A DNA stretch of 37,523 nucleotides from Alphaproteobacteria bacterium (GCA_017307285.1 JAFKFI010000083.1:1-37523); one strand, 5' to 3'. Positions 16,111 through 24,203 are shown, counted from the stretch's first letter. Notes: generated from the letters alone by a model not told the origin. Program-made: numbers and translations.

Positions 16111-18362
16111 CGCCGACCTCCGCTCCGCGACTGCAACCGGAAAGGACTTGCTCCGGACGCCTGCGGCACGATTTCCCACGCCTGTCCTGCGGCATCAGAA
16201 AACAGCAGCCGTGCGCTCGCGAGATACCGCCCGCTGACAAGCGCAGCGCGCGCTCGTTCGATCCGCGCAAATGCCGCTTCGCCGATTTCGGTGAACGACC
16301 CCGACGGACCGTCAACGTTGAGCAGCGCTTCCCGGGCTATCCGCAGGTCAATCGGAAGCTTCGCCACGGTTTCTGCCGTGCCGCCTTGCACGGCTGCCAG
16401 CCGCAACTCCGCTGAAAGCGTGTCCCCGTCGGCGACGAGTTCCAGTCGAAGGTCCCGCTCGAGCAGTGACACGGCCACGCAATTTGCGGGCAGAGAGCTT
16501 CCTAGCTCCATCGTGCGCGGGCGGAATGGCGCCAGATTGAGCTCGGCATGGCTAGGAAGCACGAGATTGTTTAGCCCCAACCGAAGATCGCCAGAAGGCC
16601 TGCTGCCAAGAGCGGCTTGATGCTCACTCAACCAGCTCTGGATTACGGTCTTGTACGGCAACCAGCCCAACGCGAGGCCCGCCTGTCGCAACAGCAATAC
16701 CGCGCGCCATTTTCGTAGGAGCTGGGCACGGCCCGAGGCTTCGCGACCCCGGCCAAGTTCCGCGATCACCTCTCCCGGGACCACAGCATCCAGTTGCCGC
16801 TCGATTTCGGAGCTTGCCGCATCGTTCCATCCTTCAAGGCCTTGGATTTCATTCGCCGGCGGCGAGACATCCATGGCCTCAACGATGTCCAAGATTGTCG
16901 CGCGCAGTCCGCCCCACGAGTCGGTGTCGCGCGCCGGATCGATCAGGTTAAAGGCCTGCTCGAAGGCGCGCACGCGCGGCGCGTCATGGACAGCCCGCAT
17001 CGTGGATGCCACGACGCGGTATGCGCGCGGCTCGGTGAGAGGCCTTCTCTTCGGCCAAGCTGCGGCATCGGTGATTGGAAACAGGTTGGCGTAGATTCGA
17101 TGGCTCGCAAGTTCAGCGACACTTTGGGCGTTTCCATTGCGCGCGTCGCGAACTGTGCGTTCAACCCACCGGCAAGGATGTTCATCCGTGAGCCAGCTCT
17201 GCGCAGGAGTGCCGATGAATGCTAGCCCCAAGTGGCCCAGCAAGTCGCGATAGGTCAAACGGCGCCCTCCAGCGAGCTCGGCCGCCCGAAGTGCGTCGAG
17301 GAATCGCTCGCGGAGCTGCTGCTCGCGAAGCCACCGTGCATTCTGTGCAAATGGGCATGACTCATAGGCCTCGCACAGGGAGCCGGAGCCATTCTCGCGA
17401 CAGCCAGCGCCGTCCCAGCGCGCCGTGTCGGCTATCTGCCCAGTGATGCCGCCGGCAATCGTGCCAGAGCGCGGCTCCGCATCGTCTGACAACCCTCCCA
17501 ATGGCTCGTATGGAGCGGGGATAGGCGGCGAAGTGGAGAAATCTACTGATCGACCATCATGCCCAGGCGTCGGTTCGAGCAGTGATAACGTATCAAGGAA
17601 GACCGCGTGCACGATGATGTCGCGCGTCACGCCGTGGTCTGTAACTCTGACGGCGAGTTGCCCATAGTACGGCGATGCAGCAGTCAGCGGTACAGTCGTC
17701 TGCACGCGAACAGATGACTCGCCGAGCGTTGCCCTTGGATCAGCCAGCCAGCGAATGATTGCAGCAGCCGCCAATGTTGGCGGCTCCGCGCTCGCCAGGT
17801 TATCGAGAACTCGGCATTCTTCCACGAGAATACCGCGGTTCACGTTGGCGAACATGACGAGCGCCGAGGCCGCGTTGAAGAGGTGCTGAACACCGTCGCG
17901 GAGATCGAGAAACAACGAGCCTGTGCGTCGATCGCCGTGGGCGTCCTGCCTCGGAACAGAGGCGTCATTCACAAACGAGATATCGAGGCCCGGAACAACG
18001 ACTGCTCCTTGGAGCGGCCACGTCGGTGGAACTGTTCTCGGCACCGGTTGCCCACTGGACCGCAGCGGCAACTCGACTTGAAGGGCACCTGCCAAGTCGC
18101 GCAGCGCCTCGGATTTCCCGTTGCCCGGGCCACCAACCAGGAAGCACCATTCCAGGGGAGGACCACTTGGTGATGGTGCCCAGTCGGCATAGACCTCAAC
18201 GAGCCGATCAAGCACGTCCTGGACGCCAGCCGGAAATCTGCCCTTGACGTGCAGCGAAGCTGCAGGCCCTGCCGGTTCTCGACCTGGCACCGAGACCGTG
18301 CCACCCTGGCCGTAGGAGTGCCGAAGCAAATATCCGACCACTGGATTGGTGCAGTAAGCCAC
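16107..18362 (-). CDS. P-loop ATPase of the defence operon (DptF-like)
   Basis: 751 residues from a GTG at 18362, one base after the methyltransferase stop, with purine-rich GGAGG upstream. Walker A is GGPGNGKS (77-84), preceded by CFLV. Further on, ALVMFANVNRGIL is a likely Walker B/sensor-type strand. A cysteine cluster CRENGSGSLCEAYESC (around residues 330-345) could bind metal. No helicase motifs are visible. Its size, the N-terminal P-loop, the cysteine patch and its place upstream of G- and H-like genes recall DptF/DndF ATPases. I cannot confirm homology without a profile search. Probable role: a nucleotide-dependent regulator or sensor in a restriction complex. Confidence 0.85.
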   Translation of the reverse strand: MAYCTNPVVGYLLRHSYGQGGTVSVPGREPAGPAASLHVKGRFPAGVQDVLDRLVEVYADWAPSPSGPPLEWCFLVGGPGNGKSEALRDLAGALQVELPLRSSGQPVPRTVPPTWPLQGAVVVPGLDISFVNDASVPRQDAHGDRRTGSLFLDLRDGVQHLFNAASALVMFANVNRGILVEECRVLDNLASAEPPTLAAAAIIRWLADPRATLGESSVRVQTTVPLTAASPYYGQLAVRVTDHGVTRDIIVHAVFLDTLSLLEPTPGHDGRSVDFSTSPPIPAPYEPLGGLSDDAEPRSGTIAGGITGQIADTARWDGAGCRENGSGSLCEAYESCPFAQNARWLREQQLRERFLDALRAAELAGGRRLTYRDLLGHLGLAFIGTPAQSWLTDEHPCRWVERTVRDARNGNAQSVAELASHRIYANLFPITDAAAWPKRRPLTEPRAYRVVASTMRAVHDAPRVRAFEQAFNLIDPARDTDSWGGLRATILDIVEAMDVSPPANEIQGLEGWNDAASSEIERQLDAVVPGEVIAELGRGREASGRAQLLRKWRAVLLLRQAGLALGWLPYKTVIQSWLSEHQAALGSRPSGDLRLGLNNLVLPSHAELNLAPFRPRTMELGSSLPANCVAVSLLERDLRLELVADGDTLSAELRLAAVQGGTAETVAKLPIDLRIAREALLNVDGPSGSFTEIGEAAFARIERARAALVSGRYLASARLLFSDAAGQAWEIVPQASGASPFRLQSRSGGRR

Positions 18363-18363
18363 G

Positions 18364-19758
18364 TCAGGCCGCCTCGCTCCTCCTGGTTACCGCCGGTTTT
18401 TGACACGAGGCTAGCGCGGCACTGAGCACCGTTCCGAATAGCTCGGCCAGCAGCGGCGGCACCGCGTTCGCTACCTGCGTGAACCGGGGTACCTCGCGCG
18501 CACGTCGATCACCCCCTGTTGTGTACTTTCCCTTAAAGACAAACCAATCGGGGAAAGTCTGCAATCGCGCGTTCTCTCGCACTGTCAGAGTCCGAGGTTC
18601 GGCGTAGTGAAGAAGATCGTCGGGCAGGCTGGTTATCGTCGGCGCGGGCGTGTCGGGATTTAAGACCCGTAGGGTGGACTTACCAACGCCAAATTCCTTC
18701 CTCTGCTCGGCATTAAGCTGAATGCCAAGACGATCACGCTTTGTCATCGCAGCAATGATGCGCGCAAACCGACGAGCGATGTCTGGCCGATGCCGTGCCA
18801 GACGCGTGTCTGACGGCATCCCAGAGAAGCCATCGCGCATTGCCTTTTGGTAGTCCGATAGCGGTCCCTTGTATCCAATAGATTTGAACCTCGGCGCCCC
18901 ATCACCATCGGTCAGGCCATTACGCCGAATTTCCAGGTCTGAGATCGCCTGCCTGGCCGTCGTTCGGGGCTTAAGCCCCCTTTCCGAGAGGAACGCCTGC
19001 TTACATTGGTCGAGTTGCTCAAATGGATGCTCGATATCGGCTTCCTGGAAGGCCGTCTTCCGATAGCCGATGAGTATAAAGCGTGGTCGGCTTTGCGGGA
19101 TACCGTACTCCGAGCAGCGAACGATTGACCTGAAAACGTGGTAGCTTTTCGCCAATGCCTGTTCGATCGCTTCTGCGTAGGATTCGCGCTCTCCCGGGCC
19201 ACCCCGATCCGCTTTTTTGCCAACTGCTTCAGCCTCGCCGAACGGATAGGTAATCCCCTCCACGTTCTCGAGCAAAATCATCCGCGGTTGCAGCAGTTCA
19301 ACGAGAGATACGTAGTCGCGGAATAGCTGGTTTCTCGGATCGTGTGGCTTGCGGCGACCCGCAGACGAAAAACCCTGGCACGGCGGTCCTCCGGCCAACA
19401 AGTCGACCGAGCCGCGCATACTCTTGAGCTTACTAACATGCGTTTTCAGCAGCGCGCTTACATCGCACGACTCTTTTGGCAACCACTCCGGCCACTCGAA
19501 TTGGTACCGCGAGTCGGATTGAAGGAAATTGGCTTCGAGGGTTGCGAAGGCGAAGGCGTCCTTCTCTACGGCAAAGACGCCGCGCCAGCCAGCGCGCATG
19601 AGCCCAAGCGTCAAGCCACCGCAACCTGCAAACACGTCGACGAAAGTTGGTGCGCGGTCGGAAGCCAGCGGGGCCCCTAGAGCCACGAGATCATTGCTGC
19701 GCAAGAGCGGCTCCCCCGATAGACGGCGGTGGGCCGCAGCAATCGTCGATGAAGTCAA
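18364..19758 (-). CDS. dcm: DNA (cytosine-5-)-methyltransferase
   Basis: A complete C5-cytosine methyltransferase, 464 residues. The motifs are in order: I, FVDVFAGCGGLTLGL (39-53); IV, GGPPCQGFSS with catalytic Cys127; VI, LLENVEG (162-168); VIII, YGIPQSRPRFILIGY (218-232); IX, RENARLQTFP (394-403); X, QVANAVPP (428-435). A target-recognition region lies at about 235-385. The target sequence is unknown. The start is a TTG at 19758, which overlaps the TGA of an 11-codon leader ORF, suggesting translational coupling. An XRE regulator precedes it, as in many restriction-modification loci. No conventional restriction endonuclease follows. The next genes are the ATPase/nuclease set, suggesting they restrict unmodified DNA. 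Confidence 0.95.
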   Translation of the reverse strand: MTSSTIAAAHRRLSGEPLLRSNDLVALGAPLASDRAPTFVDVFAGCGGLTLGLMRAGWRGVFAVEKDAFAFATLEANFLQSDSRYQFEWPEWLPKESCDVSALLKTHVSKLKSMRGSVDLLAGGPPCQGFSSAGRRKPHDPRNQLFRDYVSLVELLQPRMILLENVEGITYPFGEAEAVGKKADRGGPGERESYAEAIEQALAKSYHVFRSIVRCSEYGIPQSRPRFILIGYRKTAFQEADIEHPFEQLDQCKQAFLSERGLKPRTTARQAISDLEIRRNGLTDGDGAPRFKSIGYKGPLSDYQKAMRDGFSGMPSDTRLARHRPDIARRFARIIAAMTKRDRLGIQLNAEQRKEFGVGKSTLRVLNPDTPAPTITSLPDDLLHYAEPRTLTVRENARLQTFPDWFVFKGKYTTGGDRRAREVPRFTQVANAVPPLLAELFGTVLSAALASCQKPAVTRRSEAA

Positions 19759-19790
19759 CCATCTGCAGGCGTAGCTCCAATCACGGTCAT
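19755..19790 (-). CDS. Leader ORF of 11 codons coupled to the methyltransferase
   Basis: ATG at 19790 reads MTVIGATPADG and ends at a TGA (19757-19755) that overlaps the methyltransferase TTG start. A strong GGGAGG ribosome binding site lies 8 bases upstream, overlapping the end of the XRE gene, so ribosomes would load here and re-initiate at the TTG. An alternative is that a one-base frameshift has detached a better N-terminus from the methyltransferase. Confidence 0.4.
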   Translation of the reverse strand: MTVIGATPADG

Positions 19791-19795
19791 CCTCT

Positions 19796-20023
19796 TTACC
19801 TCCCTCCCGCGCGGTTGCGGTCTGCCCCTGGAACGGCGAGCCCCAGCTCCTCGGCCATGGTGACCAGCCGGCGACGCTGTGCTTTTACGGGGCGGTGCTT
19901 TCCATTCTCCCAGCCGTTCATGGTTCCGACGGTGACGTCGAGATCCCGGGCAAGCTCTTCCTGGGTTTGTCCGCGGGATTGGCGGATCAGCCTCACGAGT
20001 GCTGCGAAATCGATGTCCGTCAT
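19796..20023 (-). CDS. XRE-family small regulator, C-protein-like
   Basis: A 75-residue single-domain helix-turn-helix protein: FAALVRLIRQSRGQTQEELARDLDVTVGTMNGWENGKHRPVKAQRRRLVTMAEELG. I chose ATG 20023 because GGAGG stands 8 bases ahead; ATG 20041 would add six residues and has no such site. It is the first gene of the minus-strand operon and its stop is 5 bp from the leader ORF of the methyltransferase. Size, fold and position match controller proteins that time restriction-modification expression, activating or repressing their own operon. The target site is not proven; see the repeats in the upstream gap. Confidence 0.85.
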   Translation of the reverse strand: MTDIDFAALVRLIRQSRGQTQEELARDLDVTVGTMNGWENGKHRPVKAQRRRLVTMAEELGLAVPGADRNRAGGR

Positions 20024-20041
20024 CACGGCGACCTCCGACAT

Positions 20042-20227
20042 CGCCTATGACGTTATATACGATTTTGGGAGTCAGCCTATCACGAAAGAATAGAACATAT
20101 CAAGAACTCGCGTCCAGAATGCGTCCCTCCTGGGGGAGCTCGCCGACGCGGGGAATCCTTCTCTCCAGTAGAATAATTGTAATCTTCGTGCTACATAAAC
20201 CCTGTCTTGGTAGCTTGAAGACTGCAA
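20042..20227. promoter_or_regulatory. Divergent promoter region between the defence operon and hipBA
   Basis: This 186-bp gap separates the two oppositely transcribed units. The side near the XRE gene is AT-rich (GTTATATACGATTTT, 20053-20067) and carries two near-identical 9-mers, CCTATGACG (20044-20052) and CCTATCACG (20076-20084), 32 bases apart (three helical turns). These could be operator half-sites. On the hip side, AT-rich DNA (TAGAATAATTGTAAT, 20169-20183) could hold a promoter. Neither assignment is certain. Confidence 0.4.
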
Positions 20228-20563
20228 ATGCCGACGCCACACCATCCCCCCGCCGCTGTGCGGCGCGCCCTGCGCAAGCTGGGCGCGGACATCCACGACG
20301 CCCGTCGTCGCCGGCGGCTGCCTATGGCGGTCGTGGCCGAGCGCGCGTTCACGTCTCGCTCGACCCTGCAAAAGGTCGAAGCGGGCGACGCTAATGTCAG
20401 CGTCGGCATCTATGCCGCCGTCCTGCAAGCGTTGGGCCTACTCGATGGCCTCGGCGAGATCGCCGACATCAGCCGCGACAGCGTCGGCCAGGCCCTGGCC
20501 AGCGCGGAGCTGCCGAAACGCGTCCGACTCAAGCGCACATCGGCGCCGACCGATCATGGCTGA
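20228..20563 (+). CDS. hipB: HipB-like XRE antitoxin/repressor
   Basis: A 111-residue helix-turn-helix protein (RKLGADIHDARRRRRLPMAVVAERAFTSRSTLQKVEAGDANVSVGIYAAVLQALGL). It overlaps the hipA start by 8 bp (ATGGCTGA). HipB proteins bind their own promoter and hold the HipA kinase inactive. The fold, size and partner all fit. It starts at ATG 20228 and heads a three-gene unit divergent from the defence operon. Confidence 0.88.
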   Translation: MPTPHHPPAAVRRALRKLGADIHDARRRRRLPMAVVAERAFTSRSTLQKVEAGDANVSVGIYAAVLQALGLLDGLGEIADISRDSVGQALASAELPKRVRLKRTSAPTDHG

Positions 20564-21803
20564 TATCGAAGTCCATATCGACCTCGAAGGACGCACGCGT
20601 CCGGTTGGCCTGGCCCGCAGCAACAAGGTGCGGGGCAATGAGACCGTGGTGTTCGAGTATGCGCCGGAATGGCTCGCCGATCCGGATCGCTTCTCGATCG
20701 AGCCTGCCCTCGCGTTGACCCGCGGCGGCTTCGCACCGCCGGCCGGACAGGCCATCTTTGGGTCCATCGGCGACTCCGCCCCCGACACCTGGGGTCGCCG
20801 CCTCATGCAGCGCGCCGAACGGCGCCTCGCCGAGCGCGAAGGCCGCGCGATCCGGACTCTCGCCGAAAGCGACTATCTTCTCGGCGTCGCCGATGAGACC
20901 CGCCTTGGCGCGCTCCGCTTCCGCTGGGCGGGCGAAGAGGCGTTTCAAGCGCCGCTCCGCGCAGGCGTGCCTGCCCTGATCGAGCTCGGACGCCTCCTTG
21001 CCGTGACAGAGCGCGTCCTGCGCGATGAGGAGACCGATGAGGATCTCCAGATCATCTTCGCGCCAGGATCATCGCTTGGCGGTGCGCGTCCCAAGGCATC
21101 CGTCATCGATCAGCACGGCCGCCTCTCGATCGCGAAGTTCCCCAAGGAAACCGACGACTACAGCATGGAGACCTGGGAGGAGATTGCATTGCGCCTCGCC
21201 GGGCGGGCGGGCATCGCCACGCCTACCCATGAACTGCTGCAGGTCGGCGGAAAGGCGGTGATGCTGTCGCGGCGCTTCGACCGCGATGGGGCAATCCGTA
21301 TCCCGTTCCTCTCCGCAATGGCGATGACGGGGTCGAAAGATGGCGAGCACGGTAGCTATCCTGAGATCGTCGATGCGCTCACGCGGCACGGGGCTCAAGC
21401 GAAGACCGACGCCCAGGCGCTTTACCGCCGCGTCGTCTTCAATGTGCTGATCTCGAACGTCGACGATCACCTGCGCAATCACGGCTTCCTGTGGCTCGGC
21501 AAGAAGGGCTGGTCGCTCTCCCCAGTCTTTGATCTCAACCCCGTGCCGACCGACCTCAAGGCTCGCGTGCTCACCACGAACATCGATCTGGATGAAGGCA
21601 CCTGCTCGATCGACCTTCTCGAGGCCGCCTCGGACTACTTCGGCCTCGGCCTCGCAGCGGCGCGCGGCATCATCAAGGAAGTTGCGGTCGTGACAGCGAC
21701 CTGGCGGGAGACCGCGAAGGAGGCCGGCGCCCGCCCCGCCGAGATCACCCGCGTGGCCAGCGCCTTTGAGCACGACGACCTCAAGCGGGCGCTGGCACTG
21801 TGA
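20556..21803 (+). CDS. hipA: HipA-family serine/threonine kinase toxin
   Basis: A 415-residue HipA-type kinase. Visible motifs are the Gly-rich phosphate loop with autophosphorylatable serine GSSLGGARPKA (171-181), the ATP-lysine SIAKFP (191-196), the catalytic loop NVDDHLRNHG (301-310) and the metal-binding SPVFDLNP (322-329). Start chosen: ATG 20556, overlapping hipB; a longer reading from 20394 lies inside hipB. E. coli HipA phosphorylates glutamyl-tRNA synthetase and stops growth, but the target of this family branch is unknown. All catalytic residues look present, so it is probably active. The next gene starts on its stop codon (GTGA). Confidence 0.93.
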   Translation: MADIEVHIDLEGRTRPVGLARSNKVRGNETVVFEYAPEWLADPDRFSIEPALALTRGGFAPPAGQAIFGSIGDSAPDTWGRRLMQRAERRLAEREGRAIRTLAESDYLLGVADETRLGALRFRWAGEEAFQAPLRAGVPALIELGRLLAVTERVLRDEETDEDLQIIFAPGSSLGGARPKASVIDQHGRLSIAKFPKETDDYSMETWEEIALRLAGRAGIATPTHELLQVGGKAVMLSRRFDRDGAIRIPFLSAMAMTGSKDGEHGSYPEIVDALTRHGAQAKTDAQALYRRVVFNVLISNVDDHLRNHGFLWLGKKGWSLSPVFDLNPVPTDLKARVLTTNIDLDEGTCSIDLLEAASDYFGLGLAAARGIIKEVAVVTATWRETAKEAGARPAEITRVASAFEHDDLKRALAL

Positions 21804-22924
21804 CGCGCACCTTCATCCATAGCTTCGATCCTGCATCCGCGAGCCCTGTCGCCGGCCCGTCCGTCGACCTCGAGGTTTCCGAGATCGAAGATGGGGGCAT
21901 CCGAGAGGTGCTTCAGACCCCCGGCGCTGCTTATGGCGCATGGTCTATTCTGGATGCTCTGCTCGCCGCGACCGGTCCGGGCACGCCCTTCATCTTCAAG
22001 GAGCCTCTGGGACAAGCGCGCGAGGTGAAGGTCGCGCTGTCGGGCCTGTTCGGGCGCTTCGTGGCCCCCGCCTATCTCGAGCGCTATCTCGATCTTTCCA
22101 TCTTCGCCCATCTCACGAGCCGATCGCTGCTCCTTGATGGGCGGCGGCGCATCGACATCGTCCGCCGCTCCCGTGGCGATCTGCCGGACTGGGTGGCCTG
22201 CGCCGCCGACTTGACCTCCCTGACCGTGGCTGAAGCCAAAGGCTGTCATGACCCAGGTGGTCCCGACAAAGCGCTCGCCAGGGGATGGACGCAGGCCCAG
22301 CGCATCGACGTGACGGCCAGAGGACGGAAGGTCACGATCAAGCGCGTCGCGATCGCCACGCGCTGGGGCGCCGCGCTAAATGGACCGGCGCAAGCATACC
22401 TGTCGGTCCGTGACCCGGTCGACGAAGGCGAAGCGATCGCCCCGGAGGACAAGGACGTCCTCTTCGTCGGACTCCTTCGCCACCACATCGCCAACTTGAT
22501 CGACCCGCTCGGCCATGCCGAGCTCGCCGACGCGCTTCGGCGCCTTGCCCGCGAGCGCTTCCAGCCCAGGCTTCAGCGCGATGCCGCGAGCGCCCGCGCC
22601 CTCCTGGATGCCGCGCCCGTGCGGGAAGTGGACGGCACCAGCGCCATTGACGGGCTCGTGGGTGGAATCGTGACGCGAGCGGGACCGCTGACTGACGCGA
22701 CCGCGAATCCCGCCGATCAAGATGTGCTTGCCCGCCTCAATCTGCGCCCGGTCTTCGTCGGCATAGAGCGCGAGCTCATCGACGCGGCGATCGAGGGTGA
22801 GGCCAAGACAGTGCGTGATCGACTGGCCGCCGCCATCAAGCACGATGAATTCGCGCGTCCCGATCGCGCCGGGGGATGGGTGATCCCGCTTGGTGCAGGT
22901 CGTCGCATCATCGGAAGCGCATAG
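21800..22924 (+). CDS. Uncharacterised third gene of the hipBA operon with an E-x-K motif
   Basis: A 374-residue protein read from a GTG that overlaps the hipA stop (GTGA). I recognise no family with confidence. Residues 128-148 read LPDWVACAADL followed by TSLTVAEAKG, giving Asp130 or Asp137 followed by Glu145-x-Lys147 on a hydrophobic strand, the spacing of a PD-(D/E)XK nuclease core. The N-terminal half has a YxxW helix region, and the rest is alternating helix and strand. Strict coupling to hipA suggests a functional partner, either an extra effector or a module that recognises DNA. It is not part of canonical HipBA, so this may be an enlarged toxin system. Confidence 0.72.
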   Translation: MTRTFIHSFDPASASPVAGPSVDLEVSEIEDGGIREVLQTPGAAYGAWSILDALLAATGPGTPFIFKEPLGQAREVKVALSGLFGRFVAPAYLERYLDLSIFAHLTSRSLLLDGRRRIDIVRRSRGDLPDWVACAADLTSLTVAEAKGCHDPGGPDKALARGWTQAQRIDVTARGRKVTIKRVAIATRWGAALNGPAQAYLSVRDPVDEGEAIAPEDKDVLFVGLLRHHIANLIDPLGHAELADALRRLARERFQPRLQRDAASARALLDAAPVREVDGTSAIDGLVGGIVTRAGPLTDATANPADQDVLARLNLRPVFVGIERELIDAAIEGEAKTVRDRLAAAIKHDEFARPDRAGGWVIPLGAGRRIIGSA

Positions 22925-23022
22925 AGACATTCAGCGGCCATGGCGCCGCCAAGCGGGATACGATTGTTTGATTTTGTTGCCGCTGTCGTAGCTCAATTAC
23001 GATAATTCATCCTTTCTCAAAT

Positions 23023-23089
23023 GGGGAAAGCCTTCCCCTGCGGCCGAGCCTGTAGTCTCGGCCGACTCCTTCTGCGGGGAAACCCCGCA
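23023..23089. other. Array of three inverted repeats upstream of ardC
   Basis: Three hairpins follow closely: GGGGAA/TTCCCC (23023-23028 and 23033-23038), a perfect CGGCCGAG/CTCGGCCG (23041-23048 and 23057-23064, 8-base loop) and a perfect TGCGGGG/CCCCGCA (23073-23079 and 23083-23089, AAA loop). They sit between the hip unit and the ardC leader. They could be a termination region, a binding site or a single-strand-specific structure used in transfer. None has a T-run typical of an intrinsic terminator. Confidence 0.45.
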
Positions 23090-23096
23090 ACGCCCC

Positions 23097-23179
23097 AAGA
23101 GTGAGAGTGCAGACCGGGTTTTCCGTGACGGGTTGAGGGCTGGGAGAGAGGCTCCTGGCGCCCGTCGCGGAGATCCGCG
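23097..23179 (+). promoter_or_regulatory. Structured 5' leader of ardC, radC-RNA-motif-like
   Basis: CGTGACGGG (23124-23132) pairs fully (one G-U) with CCCGTCGCG (23161-23169) around a purine-rich loop containing GGGAGAGAGG. The 3' side of the stem runs into the GGAGA ribosome binding site 6 bases before ATG 23180. The same leader recurs before the ParB-like gene (24223-24306). The described radC RNA motif lies upstream of antirestriction, methyltransferase, integrase and radC genes in Proteobacteria, which matches these genes. Confidence 0.6.
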
Positions 23180-24133
23180 ATGTCCAGAGACGCCGCTCGC
23201 GCTCGGTCCGGGGCCAGCCGGACGAGCCTCTACGATGAAATCACCACCAAAATCATTGCCGAGCTGGAGGCCGGCCGCGTGCCTTGGGTGCAGCCTTGGG
23301 GCACGGCGGCGGCGAAGGCGCCGCTCGCCATGCCGAAGAACGCCAGCACCGGCCGGTTCTATTCGGGGATCAACGTGCTGATCCTCTGGGGTTCGGTGAT
23401 CGAGCACGGCTTCCCGGTCCAGGGCTGGCTGACGTTTCGCCAGGCCCTCAGCCTCGGCGGCAACGTCCGTAAGGGTGAGCACGGCACGACAGTCGTCTAC
23501 GCCGATCGCTTCATTCCCGACGACGAGAAGAAACGCGCCCAAGAGACCGGCGAGGAAGCCCAAGCGATCCCGTTCCTGAAGCGCTTCACCGTCTTCAACC
23601 TCGCGCAATGCGACGGCCTGTCGGAGAATCTGGTGGTCGCGGCAGCGGCGCCCGAGCCGGGCCTCATCGAGCCCAAGGTGGAAGCGTTGATCAAAGCCAG
23701 CGGCATCGACTTCCGCATCGGCGGCAGCCGAGCGTTCTACATGTCCGCACAGGACTATGTGCAGGTCCCACCGCCGCAAGCTTATTTCGAGCCGATCAAC
23801 TGGCACCGCACGGCGCTCCATGAACTCGGCCATGCCAGCGGCGCGCCGAACCGGCTCAACCGCGACCTCTCCGGCTCTTTCGGCTCCAAGAAGTATGCGT
23901 TTGAAGAGCTGGTCGCCGAAATGAACGCCGCGTTTTGTTGCGCCTCGCTCGGCATCGTGCCGACCGTGCGCCACGCCGATTACATCGGCTCTTGGCTGGA
24001 GGTGCTGCGCGAGGACAACCGCGCCATCGTTCGCGCGGCATCGCAGGCGAGCAAGGCCGCGGACTTTCTCCTCGGCTTCCTTCCTGGGGATGACGTGCAG
24101 GCTTCCACCGCGAACGAGCAGGAGGCCGCGTGA
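23180..24133 (+). CDS. ardC: ArdC-like antirestriction protein (ssDNA-binding domain plus zincin-like peptidase domain)
   Basis: A 317-residue two-domain protein. The N-terminal domain (residues about 15-130: LYDEITTKIIAELEAGRVPWVQPW, FYSGINVLILW, GWLTFRQALSLGGNVRKGEHG) is the ArdC N-terminal ssDNA-binding fold. The C-terminal domain has the zinc-peptidase signature HELGH (214-218), followed by the acidic helix FEELVAEMNAAF. ArdC of IncW plasmids binds single-stranded DNA and protects incoming DNA from restriction during conjugation. It starts at ATG 23180 with GGAGA upstream, behind a structured leader. It opens the conserved ICE block and would counter host restriction on entry. Confidence 0.93.
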   Translation: MSRDAARARSGASRTSLYDEITTKIIAELEAGRVPWVQPWGTAAAKAPLAMPKNASTGRFYSGINVLILWGSVIEHGFPVQGWLTFRQALSLGGNVRKGEHGTTVVYADRFIPDDEKKRAQETGEEAQAIPFLKRFTVFNLAQCDGLSENLVVAAAAPEPGLIEPKVEALIKASGIDFRIGGSRAFYMSAQDYVQVPPPQAYFEPINWHRTALHELGHASGAPNRLNRDLSGSFGSKKYAFEELVAEMNAAFCCASLGIVPTVRHADYIGSWLEVLREDNRAIVRAASQASKAADFLLGFLPGDDVQASTANEQEAA

Positions 24134-24203
24134 TGCGCTTTCTGTTGAGACGGTGAGCGGCCGTCACGCAAAGCCGGATTTGTGCGGATGCGCATCTCCG
24201 GTT

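Noticed and set aside
7044-20023. Assignment of the operon to BREX, DISARM or Dnd/Ssp
   Set aside because: No PglZ phosphatase, BrxL, DrmA/DrmB, DndABCDE or SspABCD-like proteins are visible; only the general FGH-type architecture is reminiscent of Dpt.
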